64,000 nt of DNA. Origin: Siminovitchia fordii DSM 16014 = CIP 108821 (GTDB taxonomy: Bacteria > Bacillota > Bacilli > Bacillales > Bacillaceae_C). This document shows positions 25,314 through 34,977 of the stretch, in pieces; position 1 is the first letter of the stretch; each line of letters begins with the position of its first letter. The stretch lies in contig NZ_KB894704.1 of NCBI RefSeq assembly GCF_000374565.1, positions 1-64,000 of the forward strand. The letters run 5' to 3'. The position numbers were made by a program, and so were the translations under genes. The notes beneath the pieces were generated by a model. It was not told where the DNA came from. It did no database searches and saw nothing but the letters and a program-made list of their open reading frames with translations.

Positions 25314-26114
25314 TTATTTTTTAAAAAACGCTTTTTTGCCAAGACGTTCGACAAGCCGCGGGAATAAGGTATACAGAATGCTTCCTGCGTTCATCCAGCC
25401 AGGCAAGTTGATCTCCCTTCGGTTCATCAGCATGGCTTCCACAATTTTTTCAGCCACCTTTTCAGTGGACAGTATATACCGGCCAAGACTTTTGACGTAG
25501 TTTCCGCTCGGATCTGCGCGGTCAAAGAAATTCGTCGCCATCGGTCCCGGATTTACGGCGGTCACAAAAATACCATCTTTGGCAAGTTCCATCCTCAAGC
25601 TGTTTGTATATCCCAAAACCGCATGCTTCGTTGCTGAATAAACACTCGATTTTGGAGTGGCAAGCTTTCCTGCCTGAGATGAAATATTGATGATATGCCC
25701 GGATTTTCTTTGCCTCATATAATTGATCACTTCTTTTGTACAGACAATCAGACCGACGACATTGACCGAGAACATCCCCTTGACATCCGCTGCTGTCACA
25801 TCTTTCGCCTCGGAAAATACTCCATACCCGGCATTATTGACCAGAACATCAATGTACTCAACTCTTTCAATTATGTCTCGAAAAACCGCCGGAATATCTT
25901 CATGCCTGGAAAGATCAAGTTGTAAGGGCAAACAGTCCACACTGTATTTTTCGCTGACGTTTTCAGCCAGTTGCTCCAGCTTTTTTTGATTACGGGCAAG
26001 CAGTACAAGATTTGCACCGCTTGCCGCACACCTGTGAGCAATCTGCTCTCCCAGGCCGCCCGATGCCCCGGTGATTACTACTGTTTTCCCTTTTAAACGT
26101 TCATTTTTTCTCAT
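25314..26114 (-). CDS. yqjQ: Short-chain dehydrogenase/reductase YqjQ
   Basis: NAD(P)-dependent oxidoreductase of 266 residues. TGASGGLG (residues 15-22) is the cofactor loop, NNAGYG follows, and the catalytic Ser-Tyr-Lys are in NISSQAG and SVYSATKHAV. ATG 26114 (MRKNERLKGKTVVITG) has GGAGTG upstream; the frame extends into the preceding gene without a ribosome site. The start overlaps or abuts the end of yqjP by 13 bases outside the coding part, so the two are one transcript, as in B. subtilis. Substrate unknown. Confidence 0.9.
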   Translation of the reverse strand: MRKNERLKGKTVVITGASGGLGEQIAHRCAASGANLVLLARNQKKLEQLAENVSEKYSVDCLPLQLDLSRHEDIPAVFRDIIERVEYIDVLVNNAGYGVFSEAKDVTAADVKGMFSVNVVGLIVCTKEVINYMRQRKSGHIINISSQAGKLATPKSSVYSATKHAVLGYTNSLRMELAKDGIFVTAVNPGPMATNFFDRADPSGNYVKSLGRYILSTEKVAEKIVEAMLMNRREINLPGWMNAGSILYTLFPRLVERLGKKAFFKK

Positions 26115-26127
26115 CGTCCGCACTCCA

Positions 26128-27081
26128 TCACGCTGAAAAATAAGCCGTACCGTTATCGTTAATCTGCTTTGTAATCGCTTCGGTTGATAAAAGATAGTCA
26201 AGCTGTGCCGTCGTTTCAGACAACGTCAAGCCCAGTTGTTTTTCGTAAACGGCGGGAAACAGAATTTTTGTCAGTTCAAATGTTGTCAGCGGTTTTTCCT
26301 TCAACAGCTCCAACACTTGCATGGCACGGTCATGCTGCCTTGAAATTCGGCGCTCAATGAGCTCATGAGCCTTTTTCACCTCAGATCCATGGCCTGTAAA
26401 GACTTCTCGGATTTCCACATCAAGCATTTTTCGAAGCGACTTGTTATATTGAAGCTGCGGCTTTGGGCGGTCCTTCGAAGGATCAAGAGAAGGCTCAAGC
26501 AGCGGATTGGAAGAAATGGTTGCAAGGATGTGATCCCCTGCAATCAGCGTTCCGTTATCTCCTCGGTAAAAAGCCAAATGGCTTTGAGCATGCCCCGGTG
26601 TTTCGAACACCGTCCAGTTTTCGAAGCCCGGAATGATATCCCCCTCTTCAATTTCATAAGTAAGCGCGCGTATAGCCGAATACCGGAGAGGAGACTTTAA
26701 AGCTAAAAGCATTTTCGCAAAGTCCCCCTCCATCCCAAATTCAGTGAACAGCTGACTGTAAAATTGATCATAAAATTTTAGAAAGTCCTTGTCCTTTTCA
26801 ATCCAGGGGCGGACGTACGGATGTCCATATACGGGAATATCTTCCGGGAGCCATTCGAGCAGCCCTACATGATCCGGGTGATGGTGGGTCAATACTACTT
26901 GTTCAATATCCCTAGGCTCATAGCCGACTTCCTTTAATTGCTGTTTAAATGTCTCCCATGCCACTTCGGTTTTGACACCTGCATCAACCAAAGTCAGTGA
27001 ATCTCCTTTGACAAGATATACATTAACATCACCTACAGAAAACGGTGTAGGCAAAACCAGTTTCATTATTTTTTCGTCCAT
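26128..27081 (-). CDS. yqjP: Metallo-beta-lactamase fold hydrolase YqjP
   Basis: A 317-residue MBL-fold protein. LTHHHPDHVGLL is the metal-binding HxHxDH motif, with further ligands in TPGHAQSHLAF and AGDHIL, and a C-terminal winged-helix-like extension as in the glyoxalase-II-like/LACTB2 branch. ATG 27081 follows GAGGGA. It heads the yqjP-yqjQ transcript and is divergent from proI. Substrate unknown. Confidence 0.88.
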   Translation of the reverse strand: MDEKIMKLVLPTPFSVGDVNVYLVKGDSLTLVDAGVKTEVAWETFKQQLKEVGYEPRDIEQVVLTHHHPDHVGLLEWLPEDIPVYGHPYVRPWIEKDKDFLKFYDQFYSQLFTEFGMEGDFAKMLLALKSPLRYSAIRALTYEIEEGDIIPGFENWTVFETPGHAQSHLAFYRGDNGTLIAGDHILATISSNPLLEPSLDPSKDRPKPQLQYNKSLRKMLDVEIREVFTGHGSEVKKAHELIERRISRQHDRAMQVLELLKEKPLTTFELTKILFPAVYEKQLGLTLSETTAQLDYLLSTEAITKQINDNGTAYFSA

Positions 27082-27205
27082 ACCTAATCCCTCAACTTTT
27101 TATTTTAAAAAAGAGTTCATAACATAAGCATGTATAGTTTATCGACTTTTGCATAAAATGTCATTATATTTGGATAGAAAATAGGGAATTGTTCATCCAT
27201 ACCCC

Positions 27206-27234
27206 TTGACAATTTTGCATTCTGTCAGCATAAT
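27206..27234 (+). promoter_or_regulatory. Sigma-A promoter of the proI T-box transcript
   Basis: TTGACA (27206-27211), 17 bases, CATAAT (27229-27234). Transcription would start near 27241, just before the T-box leader. Confidence 0.75.
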
Positions 27235-27240
27235 CATATA

Positions 27241-27487
27241 TAAACTTGAGCTAAAAAAGCGATGATCGGGATCAGTAGATAAGCAAATGATGAAAGAGAT
27301 TGGGGTCCAGCGGCTGGAAGGCTCCATCATCCACTAACTTATCGAACCTGCCCATGTGAGCTGTCAGCCAAAACTGACCGTCCCCCTGCGTTACAGGGTT
27401 TGAGATAACTGCCTTCGTTGGCGGTTAATAAAGGTGGTACCGCGAAAGTCAACCCTTTCGTCCTTTGATGGATGAAAGGTTTTTTTG
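27241..27487 (+). ncRNA. T-box leader (proline-specific) upstream of proI
   Basis: A tRNA-sensing leader of about 245 bases. The T-box core AAGGTGGTACCGCG is at 27431-27444. It is followed by the terminator AACCCTTTCGTCC / GGATGAAAGGTT (27451-27481) and TTTTTT. In stem I, GAACCTG carries CCT at 27347-27349 as a likely specifier codon, that is proline, followed by a purine. Uncharged tRNA-Pro would stabilise the antiterminator and switch proI on, as known for B. subtilis proI. Confidence 0.92.
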
Positions 27488-27513
27488 TTTTTTAATATAT
27501 GGAGGGAAAACAC

Positions 27514-28341
27514 ATGAAGATTTCATTCATCGGAGCAGGATCCATGGCAGAGGCTATTATTGCTGGGTTAATCGAAAAAAATATTTGCCGGGGTCAAGAC
27601 ATCTTTGTCACCAACCGCGAGGACCGGGAGAAATTGGGACAGCTTGAACGCCGTTACGGAATCCAGTCGACATATGACATGGAAGGTTTGATCAAAAATG
27701 CCGATATGGTCATTTTTGCAGTAAAGCCGAAAGACGCAGATTCTGCCCTTCAGAAGATCCAGCCATACATCCAATCGGATACATTTTTCATTTCAGTCAT
27801 GGCAGGAATATCCATCGCATTTATGGAAGAAAAATTAAAAGTGCCATGTGCTGTTGCAAGAGCAATGCCGAATACATCCGCAAGCGTAGGTAAATCAGCA
27901 ACAGCCGTTGCTTTCAATCAGTATGCTTCCGTCAACCAAAGGGAACTGGCAGCCACTGTGTTTTCTTCAATTGGAATAACAGCCGTAGTAGAGGAAAACA
28001 AGCTTGATGCTATTACAGCCCTTTCCGGGAGTGGACCGGCTTATATCTACTATGTTGTTGAAGCGATGGAACAATCTGCTCGGGAGATCGGCCTTGATTC
28101 AAATATGGCAAAGGAGCTTATTCTTCAAACACTGGCGGGTGCCGCAGAAATGTTGGGTACCTCAGACTGCCCTGCCTCAGAACTGCGTAAGGCTGTAACA
28201 AGTCCGGGTGGAACAACGGAAGCCGGCATTAAGATACTACAAAAGAACAACGTAGAAGATGCCTTCATCCAATGCATCAAGGCAGCAGCGGAACAGTCAA
28301 AGCGCCTTGGACAAATCCATGACTCAAAACACTTAGTCTAA
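27514..28341 (+). CDS. proI: Pyrroline-5-carboxylate reductase
   Basis: Last enzyme of proline synthesis: reduces pyrroline-5-carboxylate with NADPH. The 275-residue protein has the Rossmann loop FIGAGSMAEAIIAGL at its start, ARAMPNTSASVG in the middle, and the substrate/dimer motif ALSGSGPAYIYYVVEAM and AVTSPGGTTEAGI. ATG 27514 follows GGAGGG; ATG 27499 lies before that ribosome site and is not used. It is controlled by the proline T-box directly upstream. Confidence 0.95.
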   Translation: MKISFIGAGSMAEAIIAGLIEKNICRGQDIFVTNREDREKLGQLERRYGIQSTYDMEGLIKNADMVIFAVKPKDADSALQKIQPYIQSDTFFISVMAGISIAFMEEKLKVPCAVARAMPNTSASVGKSATAVAFNQYASVNQRELAATVFSSIGITAVVEENKLDAITALSGSGPAYIYYVVEAMEQSAREIGLDSNMAKELILQTLAGAAEMLGTSDCPASELRKAVTSPGGTTEAGIKILQKNNVEDAFIQCIKAAAEQSKRLGQIHDSKHLV

Positions 28342-28424
28342 TGCTTGAATCTCGCTGCTGGGTTTCTTTTTCTCCATCTTGGTATAATAATGAATGACCA
28401 AATGACGAAAGGGGCTTCTACTGA

Positions 28425-29441
28425 ATGACTGTAAAATTATTTGAACCATATGAGATAAACAATATTACATTAAAAAATCGAATAGTCATGTCGCCCATGT
28501 GCATGTATTCTTGCCATAATGAAGACGGCATGGTCAATGATTGGCATTATACCCACTATACCAGCCGCGCCGTCGGGCAAGTCGGTTTGATTATCGTGGA
28601 GGCCACCGCGGTCACTCCTCAAGGAAGAATCAGTCCGCAAGATTTGGGAATTTGGAGTGATGATCATGTAGAGGGGTTGACAAAGCTTGTCGGCATGATC
28701 AAAGCACATGGAGCTAAAGCAGGCATACAAATCGCCCATGCAGGCAGGAAAGCTGAATTAAAAGGCGACATTCTGGCTCCTTCAGCCATTCCTTTCAACG
28801 AAAAAATGAAAACGCCGAAAGAAATGAGCATCACTGATATTAAGGAAACGGTCGAATTCTTTAGAAAAGCAGCGGAACGAGCCAAGAAAGCCGGTTTTGA
28901 CATCATTGAAATTCACGGGGCTCATGGTTACCTTATTAATGAGTTCCTATCTCCAATAACTAACCATCGAACAGACGAATACGGCGGGTCCATGGAAAAC
29001 CGCTACCGCTTCTTAAAGGAGGTTATTAACGAGGTTAAAACGGTATGGAACGGCCCTCTCTTTGTCCGGGTTTCAGCCAATGACTATCTAAGCGAAGGTC
29101 TTGATCCATCCGATTATGTAACGATAGCCAAATGGATGAAGGAAGACGGGATTCATTTGATCGATGTCAGTTCGGGAGCTGTGGCTCCGGCGAAAATCTC
29201 AACATATCCTGGTTACCAGGTGCCATTTTCCGAAAAAATTAAACGGGAAGCAGACATCCCGACAGGATCTGTCGGTTTGATCACAACAGGGATTCAAGCA
29301 GAAGAAATATTGCAAAATAATCGCGCAGACCTTATTTTCTTAGCACGTGCCCTTTTGAGGGATCCGTATTGGCCAAGGAACGCTGCAAAAGAGCTCGGCC
29401 ATGAAATCGAGGCTCCGGTCCAATATCAACGGGGTTGGTAA
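28425..29441 (+). CDS. namA: NADPH dehydrogenase of the old yellow enzyme family (YqjM/NamA)
   Basis: FMN-dependent ene-reductase of 338 residues that reduces the C=C bond of alpha,beta-unsaturated carbonyls and nitro compounds; linked to oxidative and electrophile stress. Key YqjM residues are present: Cys in [15 protein letters not shown], the substrate pair in [16 protein letters not shown], and the C-terminal QYQRGW whose Arg reaches the next subunit. ATG 28425 is preceded by AAAGGGG. It follows proI on the same strand, 83 bases later. Confidence 0.95.
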   Translation: MTVKLFEPYEINNITLKNRIVMSPMCMYSCHNEDGMVNDWHYTHYTSRAVGQVGLIIVEATAVTPQGRISPQDLGIWSDDHVEGLTKLVGMIKAHGAKAGIQIAHAGRKAELKGDILAPSAIPFNEKMKTPKEMSITDIKETVEFFRKAAERAKKAGFDIIEIHGAHGYLINEFLSPITNHRTDEYGGSMENRYRFLKEVINEVKTVWNGPLFVRVSANDYLSEGLDPSDYVTIAKWMKEDGIHLIDVSSGAVAPAKISTYPGYQVPFSEKIKREADIPTGSVGLITTGIQAEEILQNNRADLIFLARALLRDPYWPRNAAKELGHEIEAPVQYQRGW

Positions 29442-29555
29442 TTTAGAAGCGAAACGATGTTGACTAATCGTATAAGGAAATACGAAGGCTGCTAGGCGAT
29501 GGAGCTAGATTAGAAAAACGAGGGCGACGCTTCGCACCTTCAAGAATTTCATGTA
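29442..29555. repeat. Degenerate dispersed Bacillus-type repeat fragment
   Basis: Between namA and rnz the sequence has AAGGCTGCTAGGCGATGGAG, CTAGATTAG and GGGCGACGCTTCGCACC. It resembles the GGCGCTGGAGCTAGAC / GGGCGACGC pieces of small intergenic repeats common in Bacillus and recalls the hairpin-rich stretch at 59470-59690. Worn copy; low confidence. Confidence 0.35.
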
Positions 29556-29593
29556 AGAAAAGCCATACCTTCAATTAAAAGGTATGGCTATAT
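29556..29593. terminator. Bidirectional terminator between namA and rnz
   Basis: AGCCATACCTT (29561-29571) pairs exactly with AAGGTATGGCT (29579-29589). T-rich and A-rich flanks serve both converging genes; it overlaps the rnz stop. Confidence 0.85.
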
Positions 29594-30494
29594 TTGTAAA
29601 ATCTGAAACCACTTTAGAATCGGAAAAGATTGTACGTGCTTCTTTCTCTAGGCGATTCCAGTCTTCTTTAGCATATCTGGAGCTGATATGGGTCAGGCAA
29701 AGCATGCCTACATTCGCCTCACGGGCAATTTCAGCTGCCTGCATGGTGGTGGAGTGGAAATATTCCCTTGCCATTTCTTCATTTTCACCTGAAAAAGTGG
29801 ATTCATGGACTAACAGGTTGGCATTTCTAGCAAGTTCAACAGCATTTTTACACGGTCGTGTATCCCCCAATATGGCAATAACACGGCCTTTCTGAGGCGG
29901 TCCAACATAGTCGCTTCCATGGATGGTTCTTCCATCATCAAGCTTGACAGTCTCTTCTTCTTTCAGCCTTTTATATATGGGACCTGGAGGGATTCCCTCT
30001 TCCCGAAGCTTTCTTGCATCAAGTGTCCCCTGCTTGTCCTTTTCGGTAATTCGGAATCCGTAACTTGCAACGGCATGATCCAAAAGCAATGCTTCAACCT
30101 TAAACTGGGAATCTTCGAATAGCAGGCCATCACCATACTCAATGATAGAGAGAGGATACTTTAAGTGTGTTTCGCTTATTTTAAGCGATACCTCGAGGAA
30201 TTGCCGAATTCCCCTCGGTCCATATACAGTCAGCTCCGTTGTGCCGCCCTGAAATGAGCGGCTGCCCAATAAGCCCGGCAAACCGAAAATGTGGTCCCCG
30301 TGAAGGTGGGTAATGAATATTTTTTCGATTTTTCTTGGTTTTAATGACGTATGAAGGATTTGGTGCTGCGTTGCCTCTCCGCAGTCAAATAACCAAACCG
30401 CATTTCTTTCTTCCAAAAGCATTAAGGCCAGTGCAGAAACATTCCGCAGTTTCGCGGGAACTCCAGCACCTGTGCCGAGAAACAGAAGATTCAT
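29571..30494 (-). CDS. rnz: Ribonuclease Z
   Basis: tRNA 3'-end endonuclease for tRNAs lacking an encoded CCA. A 307-residue MBL-fold enzyme with [14 protein letters not shown] at the start, the metal motif [28 protein letters not shown], the flexible-arm region [26 protein letters not shown] and [11 protein letters not shown] 30494 follows GAAGGGGGC. It sits beside namA and converges with it, as in B. subtilis. Confidence 0.95.
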   Translation of the reverse strand: MNLLFLGTGAGVPAKLRNVSALALMLLEERNAVWLFDCGEATQHQILHTSLKPRKIEKIFITHLHGDHIFGLPGLLGSRSFQGGTTELTVYGPRGIRQFLEVSLKISETHLKYPLSIIEYGDGLLFEDSQFKVEALLLDHAVASYGFRITEKDKQGTLDARKLREEGIPPGPIYKRLKEEETVKLDDGRTIHGSDYVGPPQKGRVIAILGDTRPCKNAVELARNANLLVHESTFSGENEEMAREYFHSTTMQAAEIAREANVGMLCLTHISSRYAKEDWNRLEKEARTIFSDSKVVSDFTNIAIPFN

Positions 30495-30601
30495 AAGCTC
30501 GCCCCCTTCTATCTAATGTACATATTAATGGGGTAAAACAACGGACGGCGTCATTCACCCGACCCATTTCAGTCGAATATACTATCGCGGAGGTGTTGCT
30601 C

Positions 30602-31057
30602 GTGAAACGCGCCAATCTTGAAGATTATCTGGAAAAAGGAATGTACGGCCCGAAGCAGACTAAGATTGAGGAACGGAAGAAGTTTCTCGGTACAATCAGG
30701 GAAAGGATAGTCGTCGCGCTCACTAAAAGTCAGGTCATGGAACCAGGCATCTATCCCGAGGTTGAAAAACTGATGAACGAACATCCGAAAACAATCCTTT
30801 TGCTCAATGGAGAACTGGGGTATACCTTTCTGTCTGATTATATAAATAAGGCTCGCCAAAATAATATACCCTTTTCCATTGTAAGGGATAAAGACCATTC
30901 CACAGATATCGGGCTTGTTCTTACTTATCAGCATGCCATTGATAAAGAAGAAATTTATATCCAAAAACTGCCGTCCAAATACTCTGGATCAAAAAAGAAT
31001 TCCAAGAGTAAAAAAGCTCCCTTTTCTTTTATTAAGGGTATGTTTAAAAGGAAATGA
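30602..31057 (+). CDS. yueI: YueI family protein (DUF1694)
   Basis: A 151-residue cytoplasmic protein with YLEKGMYGPKQTKIEERKKF, LGTIRERIVVALTKSQV and LLLNGELGYTF, the conserved blocks of the YueI family, and a lysine-rich tail. GTG 30602 has GGAGGTG about seven bases upstream. It converges on dinB with no gap at all between the two stop codons. Function unknown. Confidence 0.82.
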   Translation: MKRANLEDYLEKGMYGPKQTKIEERKKFLGTIRERIVVALTKSQVMEPGIYPEVEKLMNEHPKTILLLNGELGYTFLSDYINKARQNNIPFSIVRDKDHSTDIGLVLTYQHAIDKEEIYIQKLPSKYSGSKKNSKSKKAPFSFIKGMFKRK

Positions 31058-32272
31058 TCAGGATTTCTTTTTATTTTCAGGATGGGGCGACTCCGCACCT
31101 GTACGCAGAATTGATGAGCCGTACTTCTTTTTCATCTGATCGATGGCTTCGTAAAGCGGCTCTTTTTTTGCCACTTTTTCATAGGAGAACAAACTAAGCT
31201 GTTCAAAGGAATGATCCGCTTTTAAAAGGTCTTGTCCCGTGATTCCCAAAAGGCGAACCGGATGACCATTCCAGTTTTTTATAAATAACGTCTTGGCTGC
31301 CTTGAAAATATCTCGTGCCTCAACGATCGGGTTTTCTAGCATACGGCTTCTGGTAATAGTTTCACGGTTTTTATATTTGATCATAACAGAAACATTTTTT
31401 GTCACATACTGCTTCCTTTTCAGCCTGGAGGCTACATTGTCTGAAAGCTTCTCCAATACAGAAAGAAGTTCGGATTGATTGGAAATATCCCTCGGCAAAG
31501 TAATCGAACTGCCGATGCTCTTTTTAACAGCAGCAGCGTCTGGATCGACTTTCCGTGGGTCTATCCCGTTTGCCCGTTCCTTCAGCCTGATTCCGTGGAT
31601 GCCTATTGCTGATTGGAGCTGCAAATCATTGGCATGAGCAAGGTCTCTGATCGTTTTCACATGAATCAATTCCAGTTTTTTTGCTGTTTTTTCACCAATC
31701 CCATGCATTTCAATCACCGGCAATGGCCACAGAACAGCCGGTACGTCCCTTTTCCTTAATATGGAGATACCCAACGGCTTTTTCATATCGGATGCCATTT
31801 TCGCCAGGAATTTATTCGGAGCTATCCCAATGCTACATGGCAGATCAAGTGTTTTCAATAAATCTTTTTGGATCATTTCAGCTATCTGAACTGGTTTGCC
31901 CAAGTCTTGGCAATCCGTAATATCAACGTACCCTTCGTCAATTGATACAGGTTCGACAAGATCACTGTACTTTCTTAAAAGGTCGAAAATGGCTTGTGAA
32001 ACAAGCCGGTAGCGCTCGTGATTCGGTTGTTTGACGATGAGCTTCGGACAAAGCTTTTTCGCCTCCCAAAGCTGCATCGTCGTTTTGACACCGTATTCGC
32101 GTGCTTCATAGCTGCATGTGACAATAATCCCTTTTCTTTGTTTGGCATCGCCAGCAATCGCCAAAGGCTTTCCTTTCAAAGAAGGGTCATTAGCGATTTC
32201 CACCGAAGCGAAAAAGCTGTTCATATCTACATGAAGAATTACCCGCCCCATTTTCGGATAGAATTCCTTCAT
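31058..32272 (-). CDS. dinB: DNA polymerase IV (Y family)
   Basis: Error-prone translesion polymerase of 404 residues. Catalytic acidic residues lie in ILHVDMNSFFASVE and VSIDEGYVDITD; HhH region IEMHGIGEKTAKKLE follows, then the little-finger domain, and a beta-clamp binding motif EQLSLF near the C-terminus. The start could be ATG 32272 or ATG 32251 (MGRVILHVDMN); neither has a strong ribosome site. Corresponds to YqjH of B. subtilis. Confidence 0.93.
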   Translation of the reverse strand: MKEFYPKMGRVILHVDMNSFFASVEIANDPSLKGKPLAIAGDAKQRKGIIVTCSYEAREYGVKTTMQLWEAKKLCPKLIVKQPNHERYRLVSQAIFDLLRKYSDLVEPVSIDEGYVDITDCQDLGKPVQIAEMIQKDLLKTLDLPCSIGIAPNKFLAKMASDMKKPLGISILRKRDVPAVLWPLPVIEMHGIGEKTAKKLELIHVKTIRDLAHANDLQLQSAIGIHGIRLKERANGIDPRKVDPDAAAVKKSIGSSITLPRDISNQSELLSVLEKLSDNVASRLKRKQYVTKNVSVMIKYKNRETITRSRMLENPIVEARDIFKAAKTLFIKNWNGHPVRLLGITGQDLLKADHSFEQLSLFSYEKVAKKEPLYEAIDQMKKKYGSSILRTGAESPHPENKKKS

Positions 32273-32286
32273 CTCTTCATCAATCC

Positions 32287-33408
32287 TTAATTGTCTGCCA
32301 CTTCTTCTATTACCGCAACAACCATTTCAGTCAGCTTGTTCAATTCCGCGATTGGCATCCGTTCATTCGTTGTGTGGATTTCTTCATATCCGACACCTAA
32401 ATTGACAGTTGGAATGCCGAATCCCGCAATGATATTTGCGTCGCTTCCGCCGCCGCTAGCCAATAACCGCGGTTCGCGCCCTACTTTATGAGCAGCCTTT
32501 TTAGCAATTTCTACGACATGGTCACCATCTGAAAATTTAAAGCCTGGATACATAACTTGAATCTCAACATCTGCGCTTCCACCCAATTCTTTTGCAGTTG
32601 CCTCAAATGCCTTTTTCATTTTTTCTGTCTGAGCGATCATTTTTTCCTCAACTAATGATCGAGCTTCCGCCAGGATATCGACACGGTCAGCAACGATGTT
32701 TGTCGCTTTGCCGCCTTCGAACCTCCCTATATTGGCTGTCGTTTCCTCATCGATCCTTCCAAGCGGCATTTTTGCAATGGCTTTGGCGGCAATGTTGATG
32801 GCCGATACGCCTTTTTCAGGAGCGACTCCTGCATGCGCAGTTTTACCATGGATCACTGCTTTTACTTTTGCTTGGGTTGGAGCGGCTACAATGATATCCC
32901 CAACAGGGCCGTCACTGTCCAAAGCAAAACCATATTCTGCTTTGACAAGTTGGGAATCAAGAGCTTTAGCACCGACTAAACCAGATTCTTCTCCTACAGT
33001 GATGATGAACTGAATATCTCCGTGCGGGGTGCCGTTTTCTTTTAATGTCCTAATGGCTTCCAGCATGGCGGCAAGCCCTGCTTTATCATCCGCACCCAAA
33101 ATCGTCGTCCCGTCTGTCACAACATATCCGTCTTTAATGGATGGGTTCACTTGGTTGCCTGGAACAACCGTATCCATATGTGATGTAAAGTAAATAGGAG
33201 CTACACCGTCCTTTGTTCCTTTTAGGGTGCAGATTAAATTACCAGCTCCATGTCCCGTTTGTTCCTTCGTATCGTCCTCATATACTTCCACGCCAAGCTT
33301 TTGAAATTTTTGTTTGAGCAACTTGGCTATTTCTGCCTCGTTTTTAGTTTCCGAGTCCGTTTTCACCAATTCAAGAAATTCATCGAGCAACCGTTGTTCG
33401 TTGATCAT
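32287..33408 (-). CDS. yqjE: Tripeptidase T-like M20 metallopeptidase
   Basis: A 373-residue zinc peptidase of the M20 family (PepT-like, YqjE). Zinc ligands lie in YFTSHMDTVVPG, LGADDKAG and the catalytic GEESGLVGA; further ligands in ALDSDG and the C-terminal VGYEEIHTTNERM. ATG 33408 follows GGGAGGAG. It lies between dinB and the carboxylase gene on the same strand, as in B. subtilis. Substrate inferred from family only. Confidence 0.88.
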   Translation of the reverse strand: MINEQRLLDEFLELVKTDSETKNEAEIAKLLKQKFQKLGVEVYEDDTKEQTGHGAGNLICTLKGTKDGVAPIYFTSHMDTVVPGNQVNPSIKDGYVVTDGTTILGADDKAGLAAMLEAIRTLKENGTPHGDIQFIITVGEESGLVGAKALDSQLVKAEYGFALDSDGPVGDIIVAAPTQAKVKAVIHGKTAHAGVAPEKGVSAINIAAKAIAKMPLGRIDEETTANIGRFEGGKATNIVADRVDILAEARSLVEEKMIAQTEKMKKAFEATAKELGGSADVEIQVMYPGFKFSDGDHVVEIAKKAAHKVGREPRLLASGGGSDANIIAGFGIPTVNLGVGYEEIHTTNERMPIAELNKLTEMVVAVIEEVADN

Positions 33409-33426
33409 GTTTACTTCTCCTCCCGT

Positions 33427-34977
33427 CTATAATGGAATATTTCCGTGCTTTTTTTGGGGTCTATCATCTTTCTTATTATGCAGCATTTCCAGAGCTTGTA
33501 TCAATTTCAGCCTTGTTTCTCGAGGGTCAATGACATCATCCACCATTCCACGGGCAGCCGCTACATAAGGGTTCGCAAATTTTTCCCGGTAATCTGTAAT
33601 TTTTTGTTTCCGTATCTTTTCTGGATTTTCACTTTGCGCAATTTCACGGGCAAAGATAATGTTTGCCGCTCCCTGAGGTCCCATAACCGCTATCTCTGCA
33701 TTAGGCCAGGCAAAAACCAAGTCGGCGCCGATCGATTTGCTGTTCAATGCTACATAAGCACCGCCATAGGCTTTTCTCAATATGACCGTAATTTTCGGGA
33801 CAGTGGCTTCTGAATAGGCATAAAGGATTTTTGCCCCATGCCTAATAATGCCTCCATGCTCCTGTTTCACTCCTGGAAAAAAACCTGTGACATCCTCAAA
33901 CGTTATGATGGGAATATTAAAGGAGTCGCAAAAACGGATGAACCTTGCCGCTTTATCCGACGAGTCGATATCTAGTCCCCCAGCGAGAAACTTGGGTTGA
34001 TTACAAACGAGTCCGACCGCTTCCCCACGGATTCTGGCAAAACCAATGACGATATTTTTGGCGAATTCCTTCTGAACTTCAAAAAAGGAATTGTCGTCAA
34101 CCACTTGATCAATGACCGCACGGACATCATATGGCCTTACAGCATCATAAGGTACAGTATCTGCCAAATCCGGCCTTAGCTCATCTCCGGCAATCCATTT
34201 TTCCCTTGCAGATTTTTCCTGATTATTTTGGGGGAGATAAGAAAGAAGTTTCCTCACCATAAAAAGAACCTCTTCTTCGCTACCCGCCCGAAAATGCGCA
34301 TTTCCACTGAATGTATTATGTACCTTGGATCCACCCAGATCTTCTGATGAAATTTTTTCACCTGTAACAGTCTCTATCACTTTGGGCCCTGTAATAAACA
34401 TTTGGCTTGTCTTATCAACCATAAAAACGAAATCGGTAATAGCAGGGGAATATACAGCTCCTCCTGCACATGGCCCCATTATGACAGAAATTTGAGGAAT
34501 CACCCCCGAATATATGGCATTGCGATAAAAGACATGGCCATATCCGTCAAGTGATACGACACCCTCCTGGATTCTTGCGCCACCAGAGTCGTTCAGTCCG
34601 ATGAAAGGTGCTCCATTTTTTGCAGCCAAATCCATTGCTTTAGCAATTTTTTCAGCATGCATTTCACCGAGCGCACCGCCAAACACGGTGAAATCCTGTG
34701 AAAAAAGATAAACAGGTCTGCCGTTGATCTTTCCGTAGCCGGTGACCACTCCATCGCCCGGATATTTCATTTCTTCCAGGCCAAAATCTGTAGAACGATG
34801 TTCAATGAAAGGATTGAGTTCTACAAATGTGTCTTCATCCAAAAGCAGTTCGATCCTTTCCCTCGCTGTCAGCTTTCCCTTTTCATGCTGTTTTGCAATC
34901 CGTTCGTCTCCCCCACCAAGCTCTGCTCTCCTGCGACGATCATACAAATCATTGATCTTTTCGTATATATCCGTCAC
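33427..34977 (-). CDS. yqjD: Acyl-CoA carboxylase carboxyltransferase subunit (propionyl/methylmalonyl-CoA type)
   Basis: A 516-residue biotin-dependent carboxyltransferase. Acyl-CoA and biotin sites are visible: FIGLNDSGGARIQEGVVSLD, GPCAGGAVYSPAITDF, and in the second half GFFPGVKQEHGGIIRHGAKI and AYGGAYVALNSKSIGADLVF. GTG 34977 abuts the stop of the epimerase gene. With epimerase, mutase and MeaB nearby it most likely carboxylates propionyl-CoA to methylmalonyl-CoA; a decarboxylase role is the alternative. No biotin carboxylase or biotin carrier gene is in the window. Confidence 0.9.
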   Translation of the reverse strand: MTDIYEKINDLYDRRRRAELGGGDERIAKQHEKGKLTARERIELLLDEDTFVELNPFIEHRSTDFGLEEMKYPGDGVVTGYGKINGRPVYLFSQDFTVFGGALGEMHAEKIAKAMDLAAKNGAPFIGLNDSGGARIQEGVVSLDGYGHVFYRNAIYSGVIPQISVIMGPCAGGAVYSPAITDFVFMVDKTSQMFITGPKVIETVTGEKISSEDLGGSKVHNTFSGNAHFRAGSEEEVLFMVRKLLSYLPQNNQEKSAREKWIAGDELRPDLADTVPYDAVRPYDVRAVIDQVVDDNSFFEVQKEFAKNIVIGFARIRGEAVGLVCNQPKFLAGGLDIDSSDKAARFIRFCDSFNIPIITFEDVTGFFPGVKQEHGGIIRHGAKILYAYSEATVPKITVILRKAYGGAYVALNSKSIGADLVFAWPNAEIAVMGPQGAANIIFAREIAQSENPEKIRKQKITDYREKFANPYVAAARGMVDDVIDPRETRLKLIQALEMLHNKKDDRPQKKHGNIPL

